Below, in pieces: positions 1 through 11,345 of a DNA stretch of 64,000 nucleotides (the first letter of the stretch is position 1; each line of letters opens with the position of its first letter). Source of the stretch: Diploptera punctata. Taxonomy: Eukaryota; Arthropoda; Insecta; Blattodea; Blaberidae. A program made the position numbers and the translations under genes. Under the pieces are notes generated by a model. The model searched no databases and was not told the DNA's origin. It saw nothing but the letters and a program-made list of their open reading frames with translations. Location of the stretch: assembly GCA_030220185.1 (NCBI GenBank), contig JASPKZ010008350.1:1646501-1710500 (forward strand). Direction: 5' to 3'.

Positions 1-189
1 TGGCTATCTAGAACTTTAATAATAGCTAACAAAATATAATAATTAACTACTAGTTACTAATATATCATAGAACAAAATACTTAATTACATAATTACGTGA
101 TCTTGGTAAGTACTTCCCACTACTACAGTATAGAAAACACCAGCCTTAACGTGCAAATTACTATAAAATAAATATTATGATTTAATGTT

Positions 190-545
190 TCCACTGCTGT
201 GGTATAACGGTAACGTTGTTTCCTTAGACGCAGTGGGCGCAGGTTCGATTCCGGTCAGAACAAAATTAATTTATGAATTTTTCGGAATTTTTCCTCATAT
301 GAAAGAAAGTCAGAAAACTTTAAGCACCAAATAGTTGCCGAAAACCAACTGGCTATCACAATCATCCATTATTATATTCGTCCTTAATAATATGAATGCA
401 TGAGTAAATGGTTTGTATCGTATTGAAATGTTCGTGTTGTTTCGGAAATGACTCTCAAATTGAGCTGATCACTTATCGAGGGAGAACCTCAATGTCCATG
501 TGTGTTCAAAAGGTATGTGTGTGTAATGTAGAGTATACAATTCTC
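190..545 (+). repeat. SINE-1 with tail C, diverged copy
   Basis: A tRNA-like head carries an A box (TGGTATAACGG) near 206 and a B box (GGTTCGATTCC) near 242. It is followed by the SINE-1 core (tttcctcat.., gtcagaaaactttaag) to about 370. From about 400 to 545 the sequence matches the distal part of the copies at 40107 and 58430 (gagctgatcac, ccatgtgtgttcaaaag), which defines tail C. The copy is diverged and its 3' limit is uncertain. Confidence 0.7.
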
Positions 546-1341
546 TCCAGACAGGTTTAAAATACCTACAAATGGAGAGGTTAAACTAAGATGTAAGAAC
601 CGAGAACGGCAACATACAATTAAATAAATTGATTAGTGCATTGTTAATTACAGTAGAGAGTTTAGATTAAAGCCTATATACTTTCTGTAAATGGCTAATA
701 AATTCTACTAACTAAAATTAATTAAATTCCCGTCCAATTATTTTTTAAATTAAAAACTAATACAAAAAATCATTGTAAGTTTTTATTAGCAGTATTAATG
801 AACAAGATGTAGCTAATTTATTACGAAAATTAAAGAAAATGTAACTATAAGGAAATTTTAGATATTGCATTTTTAAGTAAAAAGAATCATCATCTACAAA
901 GAAATTTTGTGTTCATCATCTTATTATTATTAAGTTTAAGACTTATAACTAGAGCTTTTGGATTCCCTTTGAATTCAAGAAGACTATCATGAATCACAAA
1001 TAGTCGTGTCAATACTTTACAGGAGACATTATGCATTTATTCGTATTTCTACGATATATCTGCTGTATCCTCCAAACTTCTCTTATCTTCATTTCTAACG
1101 ATGTTTATATATTTATTTTTAAGGTACTCGCTTCTTTTGTTTTTAATACTGCACGGTTACTTTCTGTTTTACTGCATCTGTTCTCGCTTCAGCTATACCG
1201 GAGTACACACTTTGCTCTGCGATTCCTTCTGAAATAAGTATTTTCCATAATGTATTAGAGATAATAGATTTTTAACAATTTTTACTTAATAATTTATACG
1301 AAACAAACGAAACACTTGAACAATTATCTATGTGATAGGTG
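546..1341. other. AT-rich spacer, nothing recognised
   Basis: No repeat family or coding signal was recognised. A 68-codon open frame at 1031-1237 has no family resemblance and looks like chance. The segment lies downstream of the minus-strand gustatory receptor and may include its 3' UTR. Confidence 0.5.
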
Positions 1342-2601
1342 TTACATTTTATATTGCATTGCTATTACTAAGTATGTAGTGACACCACCTATTATTGTAA
1401 AAAGAAGAGAATAGTCCAGATTTAAAAAACCAAAAGCACTGAATTTCACTTTTCTTTGGAGTAATTGCTGGGAAAAAAGTTTCAGCTCGGTTATTGTACT
1501 GTGATCAAACTGTTTTACTAGAAGGAGCTTATGAACAATCACAACAGTGTTTTCCATTTCAGTGGTTGCCAAATGAGAAGGCATAGTGATGCAGATAAGT
1601 TTGAACGAGTATAGAATCAACCATGAAAACATGAGACTCGAAAACATTCCTATTACATTAATTTGAACGTTTTGAATCTTAAGAAGGGTTGCAAGTGATA
1701 AATATAAAGAAGAAGTCAATTCAATTGTTGTTACACCGAGTTCTAATAACAACAACAAACCATACATTGAATTTATCAATCTTGTAACATCACACAATTC
1801 GTCATACAACTCCCGAAGTTTATGAAAATATTCTAATTCCTTGTCGTAAATGTAAGGAGAGTCTACTTGTCTGAAAACTTTGGCTGAATCTACATATGGT
1901 CCAATTCTTGGAGTCTTCACATTTCGAATACTTTTTTGATTCGCTATATCGTTTTTTGAAGAAGAATTTCTGGAATCACTTGCTCTCTCCAAAAGTGAAC
2001 ACAGTTTGGAATTCAGAGCTCGTATTCTGCTTTTTAACAGGAGAACAAAATCGCAAAATTCAACAACACTTGTTATATTAACAATTCGATGCGGATAACC
2101 AGAAATCAGATAATCTGCACCCATCTGGTCTACAGCTCGAGTCCATACTAGGGTATCGCACATGAACAGAGAAAGAACATATACATATACTATAATTGTT
2201 TGAATGAAACTGAATTTGAATATATTTTTGTAAGTTACATCTGGATCCGTTAATAAGAATGAGTCAATTTTGACAATTTTCCTCAATACTTCTCGAGCTG
2301 GAACACGATTGAGTGTTAAGCACATGATGATTGAAGTAATTGCTTTGATAGCTCCCATGCTCATCATTAGGAATTCGTTGACTACTACAGTAGCCACTAG
2401 ATCTGACTGCCTGACACGTTCCATTACGGCGTAACTACTTGAAACTATCACAAGTAACAGTACACAACACGTATGAATTTTCCATCCAATTGAAGCTTCC
2501 CTTAATTCACAGGAACTGCTGATTGATAATGGCGCCAAACCAACAATGCGTGAAACATAATATAAAGGTTTTATCGATGATATAAAATTATTTGGATTCA
2601 T
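1342..2601 (-). CDS. gustatory receptor, intact single-exon gene
   Basis: This 419-codon frame encodes a polytopic membrane protein of the insect chemoreceptor (7tm_7 gustatory receptor) type. Such proteins are ligand-gated cation channels in the dendrites of taste neurons, with an intracellular N-terminus. About seven hydrophobic segments are visible, near residues 41-58, 78-98, 128-148, 175-190, 278-303, 318-342 and 388-412. A long hydrophilic loop rich in Ser, Asn and Lys lies near 205-265. The C-terminus reads TTYLVIAMQYKM, the TYhhhhhQF-type signature of insect Grs, with Tyr for the last Phe. Length is normal for the family (roughly 350-450 residues). The chosen ATG is the first in the frame and aligns with the start of the second Gr in this window; both have YVSRIVG just after it. 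There are no stops and no intron. The ligand cannot be inferred. The relative at 21448 carries an intron near the position of residue 320 that is absent here. Confidence 0.9.
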   Translation of the reverse strand: MNPNNFISSIKPLYYVSRIVGLAPLSISSSCELREASIGWKIHTCCVLLLVIVSSSYAVMERVRQSDLVATVVVNEFLMMSMGAIKAITSIIMCLTLNRVPAREVLRKIVKIDSFLLTDPDVTYKNIFKFSFIQTIIVYVYVLSLFMCDTLVWTRAVDQMGADYLISGYPHRIVNITSVVEFCDFVLLLKSRIRALNSKLCSLLERASDSRNSSSKNDIANQKSIRNVKTPRIGPYVDSAKVFRQVDSPYIYDKELEYFHKLRELYDELCDVTRLINSMYGLLLLLELGVTTIELTSSLYLSLATLLKIQNVQINVIGMFSSLMFSWLILYSFKLICITMPSHLATTEMENTVVIVHKLLLVKQFDHSTITELKLFSQQLLQRKVKFSAFGFLNLDYSLLFTIIGGVTTYLVIAMQYKM

Positions 2602-3829
2602 TATTTAATTCATTAAAAGTGTTTTATCTTACACTTCATTTATAGTATTACAAAATATTTACTTTCATTTATCTCACTTTTACCGAAAGTTAAATATTTT
2701 TTCATCGCACAGATGTAAAATACTACTAGAAAACTTTTTTTCCCACTCTGAAATCACTTTAATGGTAGTGAGATAATATTCGTGAAATTAACGAATAGTA
2801 ATAAAATAATATATTTCTGGTAATGTTGATGTTACAGCGGAAGAAATTGTTTAGGTTACAATACAGCAAGTTTATTTTTTTACGAAAGAATCCTGAGTGA
2901 TACTCTTAGTTATTTTTATAGTTCAAAATATTTCCATCTTCTTAGAGTTACACTTGAATTTGTTGTTTGCTTGTGCCATTTCTGTTTTACTCACAAAGTA
3001 ATGGAAATTTGTTGGGAAATGCGAATTTTTCTAAAACATTGAAGTAATTACATGCAAACTTCTGAGTAGAATTATAATAATATAAAAATTCGAATTGTTG
3101 TAATTTATTTATATATATAAAATGTTAAAATATTTCTATCTGTAATATTTAATATAAATGTTTTGTTTCAATTAACTAAATAAAACGAACAACACACGAC
3201 ATTAATGACCACACTTACTATTCAGTTACGTCAAAATCGTGCCAAAGAGTTTTCAGTTATCAGTATTGGAAGTTGTTAAATAGTGCTGCATGTCAATTTA
3301 CTTTGAAATGTCTCCATAATATAAGGGTTTAAAACAACAAGACAGGAAATAACAAGTATTAAGATAATATTTAAGTAATATTTCCATCCTTAGTTTGTGT
3401 ATTTTGCGTCTATAATAATAACAATAATACTGTATGATTAAAACGAAAACAATATCGATTAGAAAATAAATGAAGGCTTAAAGTAAACAATTTCATAGTA
3501 CATTAAACCAGAGCAACGTTTTTAAAACCTAGGGCTATGCTTACTAAGAAATTTAGTAAATGTTCAATTCACATTCACAAAAAATCTTATCCAAGAATTA
3601 AAGAAGACAGAAGATGAGTGTATTTAAAATTTTATTTTGAGGAACAAAATATAAAATTCGCGCCCTGGTCCCAGCTTCAGGTATTCAGTGCTAATTTTAT
3701 TAATTTTTTTATTTAATCTGGTGGAGTTAAGTTCATGTGGCCTTCTCTTTCATTCATCAGGACAAACATAAATTATGTTGCATTAGAATACAACAGACAC
3801 AATCATTATAATAATAAATACTAATGAAT
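2602..3829. other. 5' flank of the Gr gene, nothing recognised
   Basis: This AT-rich sequence lies upstream of the minus-strand receptor. It should contain the promoter and any 5' UTR, but I see no motif I can defend and no repeat family shared with the rest of the window. Confidence 0.45.
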
Positions 3830-5395
3830 GTTTTATAGAGGAAATAGTGGGAAAAATAACTTCAGGAGATATGGAAACATTTTAAAACATTTTGTGGAAC
3901 AAGAATATGGCAAAGTGGAAACAGAAGAACAGGCTGGTTTCAGAAAATGACAATCCGCAATTGACCACATCTTTAGTTTGAAATGTAATTGAAAAAACTC
4001 CACTTTCCAATAACCAGTTCACCTATTATTTGATCTAGAGAAAGCTTGTGGCCCTGGTTAAAGTAGGGAAGTTTTACGAACAGTACCAATAAATAAACAC
4101 ATTGTCCAGACAATAAAAAAAGTTATATGATAAATATCTCTATAAAATAATGTTTTGGAATTACTAAAATTGACGACAAGGATGTTGTTTATAACTAACT
4201 CACTGGCACTATCAAACCCTGAGTTTCATGGCCGCGCGGACATAGGTACTCCATACATTCCTAACTTGTGCTAATGTTTTCCTGTCATCTCTTGTATAAT
4301 TCCCCTCCCTCAAATCATGGTTAATATTACTTTCACAACTAACTCTTGGTCCACCTACTGGGCGCGTTCTCTCTGGTTTTCCTACAAGTTTCCATGCCCC
4401 TCTCTCATTCACCATTCGCGCCACATGTCCTACCCATCGCAGTCTAGGAAACTTAACTGTTCTTATTACATCTGGTCTCGCATAAGGATCATGTAGCTCA
4501 TTGTTATGCAGTCTTATTGTCAACCTTATTCCAAACATGCTTACAAAAATCTTAACATATGAAAAAAAATGCTCACCTATGAGAATAAACGTAAGAGGAT
4601 ATACAGTTTATTCGTTGTTATTTGCTGACAATCAGCCACTGATGACAGAAGATTACGAGTATTTAGAGCATATGATAAGAAAACTGAAATATTAATTTGA
4701 AAAGTGGGATTAAACATACATTTGGACAAACCAAAATAGGCTAAATGCTAGTAGGAGATAAACTAAGATCATTCACCCAAACAACAAGAAAAAAATGCAT
4801 TAGATGATACACGTCTGGAACAAGGACAAATTGTAATTATTTAGATTACGTTGTCACTTATAAATTGGATATACTTATAACAAATGAATTAAATAGATAT
4901 CAAATCATGTGTGGAACAATTAAAAGAACATTGAAAACAACACGAATGGACACTGAAATTAAATTCTATAGAGTAATGACAATATCGGCTTTGACATATG
5001 GAAGCGAGTCCTGCACAATAAATAAAAAAATATATAACCATATTCAGATGTCAGAAACAAGATGTTTAGATCATTATTGGATACATAAAATTAGATAAAA
5101 TCATCAAATTAAGATATTAGAAATAAGTTAAATATATTTGCAATAAATAAAAATAGATGAATATAGACATAAATGGAAGGAACATGTAGAAAGAGTTAAA
5201 TATATTTGCAATAAATGGCATAAATAGAAGGAATATTTGGAGAGAATTGACGATAGGAGAATACCGAAAATAAATTCTTTCATATAGGCTAAACAAATAG
5301 AAAGAGGATATCCTAGACTAACATGACAGACGGAATGAGGCCGAAACAGACCGACTTAGACTACTGAAGGAAGAAGAAGAAGAATAAGAAGGTGA
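3830..5395 (+). pseudogene. dead LINE reverse transcriptase, split by another LINE
   Basis: Decayed non-LTR retrotransposon coding sequence. Conceptual reading gives an early RT block resembling EEQAGFRK..IDHIF near 3940-3985, then an RQGC block at about 4168-4185 that stops abruptly at an antisense LINE-A 3' end (4193-4538). It resumes with YSLLFADNQPLM (FADD-like, Asp to Asn) at about 4600-4650 and ALTYGSESCTI near 4985-5020. A connection-type tail with many frameshifts ends about 5390. The FADDQ..A block and following residues resemble the LINE at 60245 and the one at 36260, so they probably belong to one clade. Stops and frameshifts throughout make it inactive. Confidence 0.75.
4193..4538 (-). 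repeat. LINE-A 3' end, antisense insertion
   Basis: Minus-strand sequence encodes the LINE-A C-terminus (HNNELHDPYARPDVIRTV, then RWVGHVARM and WSTYVRAAM) and ends at the tagtgccagtgagtta terminus shared by all LINE-A copies. A 108-codon frame is still open. It is 5'-truncated and sits inside the RT coding region of a different LINE. Confidence 0.85.
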
Positions 5396-5439
5396 AGAAA
5401 AAGATAGATACAAATATCTGATATTTAAAGACATACATT

Positions 5440-6040
5440 AAAAATATAAGCAAGTGACGAATATGCATATTTCGAGACAGAAATTAATACAGATGCAATT
5501 CATGATGCTGAAATTAATGAAAAATAAATTATGGTATATCTGCAAAATAAAAATAAATGTGCTTTTCGAGACCAGAATATACAATCTAAAACAGGAACAC
5601 TTTTTTTAAAACAATAATCAGTAATACAATGACATATGGTGCAGAAACATGGGAATTATAATGAATAATAAGTAAATTCTCCACAAATGGATTTTTGGAG
5701 GCTTGAGCTAGAATTTTCAGAAGAGATAAAAACAGTTTAATCAAACAAAATATGAAAATAAAAACTTCAAATGTGGATTTCATAAAAAACACACAATTAA
5801 AATTGCATGGTCATTATAAAAATAATAAAAGAAGACATAACCCCGAGAAAAATACTAGAATGGTTGCCATCTGGAAGAAGATGGCGGCCACAAATGTGTG
5901 GATTGATGTTCTCTTCAGCAGCATGAGGGGAAAAAAAGGTTAGACGATGGAAATTGGAATTGCATAGATATGTAGTGGAGAATGACATAGATAAATAAAG
6001 AGCAGAAATACTCTGTGAAACATTGTACAACTTGCCAAAT
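5440..6040 (+). pseudogene. LINE C-terminal remnant
   Basis: Conceptual translation shows TYGAETWEL near 5630-5660, followed by a decayed C-terminal stretch (KLHGHYKNN, then SSMRGKKG near 5920). This is the layout of the post-RT region of other LINEs in the window. It is heavily frameshifted. It may be a continuation or an adjacent copy of the element ending near 5390. Confidence 0.5.
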
Positions 6041-6161
6041 AAAATAAGTAATTAATGAAAATTTGACCAATAAAATAGTATCTATAACATAATATTTTTT
6101 TGTGTATAGGCCTATTAGATATGGACTGTCTGTTGAATAATTTATCTTGCTTCTCTCATTT

Positions 6162-6362
6162 TGTTATTAATTTCAGTTTTAAATAAAAAATAAAATGAAA
6201 ACAATGGGATTTTGTTATTAATTTCAGTTTTAAATAAAAAATAAAATGAAAACAATGGGATTTTGTTATTACTTTCAGTTTTAAATAAAAAAAATACAAT
6301 GAAAATAATGAGATTCTGTTATTAGTTTCAGTTTTAATTAATAAATACAATAAAATAATGAG
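6162..6362. repeat. minisatellite, about 51-bp unit, four copies
   Basis: The unit begins ttgttattaatttcag and is repeated about four times. The first two copies are almost identical and the later ones diverge. The hydrophobic open frame on the minus strand here is a by-product of the repetition. Confidence 0.85.
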
Positions 6363-6465
6363 ATGTAGTAAGCTAATCTACTTATTACTAATAAAATGTC
6401 AGCTTAAAATATTAATCAGACATAATATATTTTTATGAAATAATAAAAAAGTAAATAGTTCAGTG

Positions 6466-6751
6466 TTCTACCCTAGGGCAGGCCCTACACTGCAATCATA
6501 GTATTTTCATGCTATGCTTTGCAGTTTTACAAGGGAATAGGTATTGTAGCTTCTCGTTGCTTTTCACACCGGGGATGATAATGATAAGGATGAAGATGAT
6601 GACGATGGCCAGGAACCTTTTGGGCCTCAAAGCTACCTGACATTCGCCTTACAGGTGAGGAAAAACCCCGGAAAGAAAACCTCACCCAGGATGCTTGTCC
6701 CGACCGGGAATCGAAACTGGGCCCGCTGCGAGACCGCAGCAGTGGACATTC
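6466..6751 (-). repeat. SINE-1 with tail A, truncated copy
   Basis: Read on the minus strand: a tRNA-like head that has lost part of its anticodon region, B box near 6705, the core (cacctgtaaggcgaatgtc), a GAT-rich linker, and tail A ending at cagtgtagggcctgccctag. The last ~20 bp of the usual tail are missing. Confidence 0.85.
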
Positions 6752-7395
6752 ATTTCTAACAGAATATTATGAGTGAGGTGTATAAGTTAGTGAGTTGATT
6801 AGTTGGTTTCTGATTGGCTGGGTCGTTGATTCAGAGGTTTGGTAGGTATAAATTAAATTGTTATTAAATAATTGTTCTGTTTGTTTTTGAGCAATGTTAT
6901 AGTTTGACAGTCTCTGCCTCTGACATGGAACGGAAAATAATTCCATGTTCTAGGAAATGAAAATTTAGAAGATAGTGAGTAACATAATACACAATGTGAT
7001 GAGGAGGGATATAAGGACAATGCACTGAATATATCGGGTATCTTAAATTACGCGTATCGGTTAGTGTGATGAGGAGCTGTGATAAATAAATAGGTGATTA
7101 ATACATGTGCTATTTTATAGTGAATAACTAAGCAGCAGAAATTGTGCGATGTCGTAAACGAAACTATAAGTTATTCCAAGGACGGTGTAACGCGTTCAAA
7201 TCTGTCAATGTTACAAATAAAATATATGCAAGAGTCATAAACACATTGAAGCCTTCGGGTGAAAACAGAACTTCGGTCTGTAAAAGGAGTATCACAATAA
7301 TCAAAATGGGGATGCAAAGTGTTTCTACTATTTTCCTTCGAACGAATGGTAAAACTGTTTTATTCGATTAATTAAGTACTTATTTATTTTATAAA
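6752..7395. other. spacer, nothing recognised
   Basis: No recognisable gene or repeat. A 75-codon frame at 7144-7371 has no family features. The LINE-A remnant begins just downstream. Confidence 0.4.
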
Positions 7396-8065
7396 ACCAA
7401 ATATATGGTCACACATATAAATGCATTATAATTGAAGTGGACTGTTAAAGACAAATGAGGGAAATTTTGAAGAAGTGGCTGAATTCGAATACCTACCTAA
7501 CAATTGCTGAAAGAAATCAAACATAGGCACAATTCAGGAAATGCATTCTACTATGCATTACAAGGACTCTTGTTATCCTAATTTCTTAACAAAATTAAAC
7601 TGAAAATATACAAAACTGTATTATATGGATGCGAAACATGGATTCCTGCTTTAAGGGAGGAAAATGTTATAAGAATTTGAGAATAAAGTTCTTATTAACA
7701 TTTTTGGAGCAAAAAGAGACGAATAGACAGACGAATGGAGGAAACTACATAATAGTGAACTACAATATATTTATGGGAAACCAGATATAATAAAAATATC
7801 AAGTCTCGTAGGCTGCGATGGGCAACTCATTGGCACGAATGGGGAATGGAAGAGGGTCATTGAAACTCCTTGTAGGAAATCCGGAAGGAAAGCGTCAAGT
7901 AGGTAAAGCCAAGAATGAGGTGGGAGTATACTATTAACCATTATTTAAGGGCAGTAAATTATATAGGGGATGATTAGAAAACATTAGCTCAGATTAGGAA
8001 TGTGGAGAGCTTATATCCGCGCGGCCATGAACCTACGGTTTTGATAGTGCCAGTGAGTTAGTTGT
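7396..8065 (+). pseudogene. LINE-A remnant, post-RT region to 3' end
   Basis: Starts at an equivalent of the aaatatatggtcacac sequence of the better copy at 10108. It runs through the decayed EFKYLG, LYGCETW and RLRWATHWHEWGME blocks and ends at ttgatagtgccagtgagtta. There are many frameshifts. Confidence 0.8.
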
Positions 8066-8590
8066 TAATCAGTTAATTATCGATTAGACTGTTTTGTATT
8101 TATTTGTATATACAAACTTAGGTTTTTGTCCATAGATACTCCTATATTTAGGGCCTTTCTCTGTAGAAAAACAAGGATGCTGAATTTTTACGTTTAATCC
8201 ATATTAATCCAGCACATACTTTAATTTAAAATCAAATATCTAACGAAAATAACGACTTCATACCAAATAGGTGAGACTATATAATTTGTTCTATTCGTAG
8301 TCTTCATTTTAAATTGAATTAAAAATGCATACTGAAACAAAACCAATAATAAGTTTGACATATATGACACAGATTAATCATTCTGATTAATAATAAACAC
8401 TAAATCGCAAATATTGACATTAAGAGCAATATTTCTCTTTCATTTACGTGTTCTGAAACAAAGGGTATCATTTTATCATTACACATTATCAAATACAGTA
8501 ATTACCTGTTCTTGTAATTCTCATGCCAATATTAAACTGAGACCACTATAGATATTTCCTTCCTATGATTAATAAACTTGTTTTTGTTAA
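8066..8590. other. AT-rich spacer, nothing recognised
   Basis: No coding or repeat signal could be identified between the LINE-A terminus and the FB1 repeat. Confidence 0.4.
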
Positions 8591-9198
8591 TCATAAGTAA
8601 AGCCACGAGTGATTTCCAAATTATCGATAAATGCACGACTCACGAAGTGAATTTGGAAATCAAGAGTGGCATTTGTTAGGACTATTTAATGAATAAAATT
8701 AAGCTGTTTACTCACAAATCATTGTTTAACTATAGTTATTTTAAAATATTTATATATTTAATGTAAATGGCGATGTTTGAAAACAAATCAGAAATGTGAG
8801 GTTATGTTCATTCACTGTTGCTTGATCATATTATTTATCGTCAAATAAGATCGCAATATTGTAAGAGTGCACCCAAGTGGAGAAATAATGAAACACATCA
8901 AACTATATATCATAATCAACATTACAAGTTATTCATTAATTTTTTTAGTAAACAACTCAGTAAAATCAAGCAATCTTTTCATTACTTGCTATATTCAATA
9001 TATTTGTTGGAGAAAAATAATGCTTTGACCTGTTCAGAACATTAAAAAGGAGGAGCTTTCTTTATCACAAAAGCAGGAGCTGATAAAGAGAAATCGATAA
9101 AGAGTGAGGTGAAACAAGACTGTCATTGGTTGTAAAACAAACTTCATTGAAACGTGATTGGTCATTGACTAGCATTTGTGGCATGAGTTAAATAGTCC
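8591..9198 (+). mobile_element. FB1 foldback-bearing repeat, short form
   Basis: The first copy of a repeat seen six times. The left end holds a hairpin (gccacgagtgatttccaaa pairing with a later aatttggaaatc..gtggc). Next comes ggactatttaa(c/t)g, and the right end is gagttaaatagtcc, which gives a ~12-bp terminal inverted repeat inside the outer hairpin. No protein is encoded. This is the short form (~600 bp); it lacks about 200 bp present in the long-form copies. Confidence 0.8.
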
Positions 9199-9247
9199 CT
9201 AAAAATATTATGTGTTAAAGGTTATTCAGATATAATAATTAATAATA

Positions 9248-9415
9248 CTTACTCTTACTTACTCACTGGCACTATCGAACCCGTAGGTTCATGGCCGCAC
9301 GGACATAAGCTCTCCATACATCCCTATCCTGAGCTAATGCTTTCCAATCATTCCCTGTATAATCTACTTCCCTCAAATCATAGTTAGTTGTTCTCCCACC
9401 TCATTCTTGGTCGGA
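9248..9415 (-). repeat. LINE-A 3' end, 5'-truncated
   Basis: About 165 bp of the LINE-A terminus on the minus strand, from the ccaagaatgaggtgggag region to the agtgccagtgagtaagtaag end. It is almost identical to the copy at 56966. Confidence 0.85.
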
Positions 9416-9539
9416 ATAATTAATAATAGCGGGAAAAAAGTTCTAAAAATGTTCCCATAATATAGGTAATACGATTATAAACTTTATTAAGGCTCCAGTT
9501 AGTTTTATAAGCCTTGTAAAGTTTTATAACTTTTTTATA

Positions 9540-10085
9540 CATACATACATACACAGTGTTCTGACCAAGAGCAGGTCTTTCACTGCAAACTCAACATTCT
9601 CCACTCTTTCCTTAAATCAGCTTTCCTTTTGTTTCCGCGTACAAACCATTCATTTTGTCTACAATCTGATGTCTTTTTCTGCCTCTAACTTTCTTTCCGT
9701 TGACCATTCCTTCTAGGGCATCCGTCAGCAGACAGTTTCTTCTTAGCCAGTAGCCAATCCAATTTCTTCTCCTCTTCTTTATGAGTTCCAGCATTGTTCT
9801 TCCTTCACCCACTATGTCTAGCACATATTAATTTTTTTATTTTGTCTGTCCATTTTATACGTTCCATCCTCCATATCCACATCTCAAAAGCTTCCAATTG
9901 CTTTTCCTCATTCCGTCGTAATGTCCGCGTCTCTGCATCATACAACACTACACTACTCCTTAATTATTTATGCCAAAGGTCCGCAGAAAATTGTTCTTCT
10001 CTTGTTAAAAGCTTATTTTGCCATTGCTATCCTCTGATTTACTTCTTGACAGCAGTTCATATGGAGAGAAAAAATTCTTGGATCT
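9540..10085 (-). pseudogene. LINE C-terminal remnant with partner-type 3' tail
   Basis: Minus-strand translation gives the C-terminal block RRRNWIGYWLRRNCLL, then ALEGMVNGKKVRGRKR and YAETK (9612-9824). A more decayed upstream part reaches about 10080. Past the reading frame, the 3' end reads ttgcagtgaaagacctgctc, then gtcagaacac and a tgta-type repeat. That end is very similar to SINE-1 tail A (tgcagtgaaagacctgcc, then a gatg repeat), which makes this family the likely mobiliser of SINE-1A. Confidence 0.8.
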
Positions 10086-10107
10086 TTAGCCAAATAAAAA
10101 TTCTAGT

Positions 10108-11345
10108 AGAATGCTGGAGTTCGGAATTCCTAAAAAGTTAGTTAGACTTATATGAATGTGTCTAAATGGCACAAAGATTAGGGTGCGCGTAGGCAAACAG
10201 TTTTCGGACACTTTTGAAATCCAGAATGGGTTGAAGCAAGGAGATGCACTATCTCCTCTACTGTTTAATTTTGTACTAGAGCATGCCATTAAATCTTTAG
10301 AGAATGAGGAAGGCTTACAACTGAATGGTATTAATAAGCTGTTAGTTTATGCTGATGATGTAGTATTGTTGGCCAATAGCGAGGAGTTACTAAAGGACAA
10401 CACGCACACACTATTGAGAAACACTAAGAAATTAGGGCTGGAAGTAAATATCAATAAAACTAAATATATGGTCACACGTAGAAATTCATTAAATAATGGA
10501 AATGGACAGCTAATGATAAACGAGGGAAATTTTGAGGAAGTAGCTGAATTCAAATACCTAGGAACAATAATCACAAATAAGTATGAGATGCACAAAGAAA
10601 TTAAACATAGGCTCAATTCTGGAAATGCGTGCTATTATGCATTGCAGAGACTCTTGATGTCCCAACTCCTTTGAAAAAATGTTAAATTGAAAATATATAA
10701 AACTATTATTCTACCAGTTATATTATATGGGTGCGAAACATGGACTCTTACTTTAAGGGAGGAAAGGAGATTACAAGTATTTGAGAATAAAGTACTTAGG
10801 AAAATTTTTGGACCAAAGAGAGATGAACAGACAAGTGAATGGAGAAGACTCCATAACAATGAACTACATGGTCTTTATAGGAAGCCAGATATAATAAGAA
10901 CAGTTAGGTCTCGTAGAGTGGGAGAATAACATTAACTATGATTTGGGGGAGGTGGATTATACAGGGAATGATTGGAATGCATTAGCTCAGGATAGGGATG
11001 TATGGAGGGCTTATGTCCGTGCGGCCATGAACCTACGGATTCGATAGTGCCAGTGAGTATGTAAGTAAGTAAGTCTCGTAGAGTGCGATGGGCAGGACAT
11101 GTTGCACGTATGGGGAATGAAAGACTTGCATGAAAGCTCCTTGTAGGAAAGCCAGGGGGAAAACGCCCAGTTGGTAGACCAAGAATGAGGTGGGAGAATA
11201 ACATTAACTATGATTTGAGGGAAGTAGATTATACAGGGAATGATTGGAAAGCATTAGCTCAGGATAGGGATGCATGGAGAGCTTATGTCCGCGCGGCCAT
11301 GAATCTATGGATTCGATAGTACCAGTGAGTAAGAGTGAGTAAGAA
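10108..11345 (+). pseudogene. LINE-A, best-preserved copy (RT to 3' end)
   Basis: This fragment of a non-LTR retrotransposon polyprotein starts near a GIPKKLVRLI-like block. An open frame at 10156-10674 (172 codons) contains the RT core: GLKQGDALSPLLFNF, then YADDVVLLA with both catalytic Asp residues, and later EFKYLGTII. A second frame at 10687-10929 carries ILYGCETWTL and the connection region RRLHNNELHG. Stops and a frameshift separate the two. No endonuclease, ORF1 or complete RT N-terminus is present, so the copy is 5'-truncated and dead. The 3' part occurs twice. The first copy lacks an internal stretch at about 10921 (gtagagtgggagaat). After a gtaagtaagtaag run the fuller 3' end restarts at 11072. 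The clade is uncertain; it is neither R2-type nor obviously Jockey. Confidence 0.85.

Noticed and set aside
10932..11204. 90-codon minus-strand frame opposite LINE-A
   Set aside because: Antisense shadow of the LINE-A C-terminus, with no independent support.
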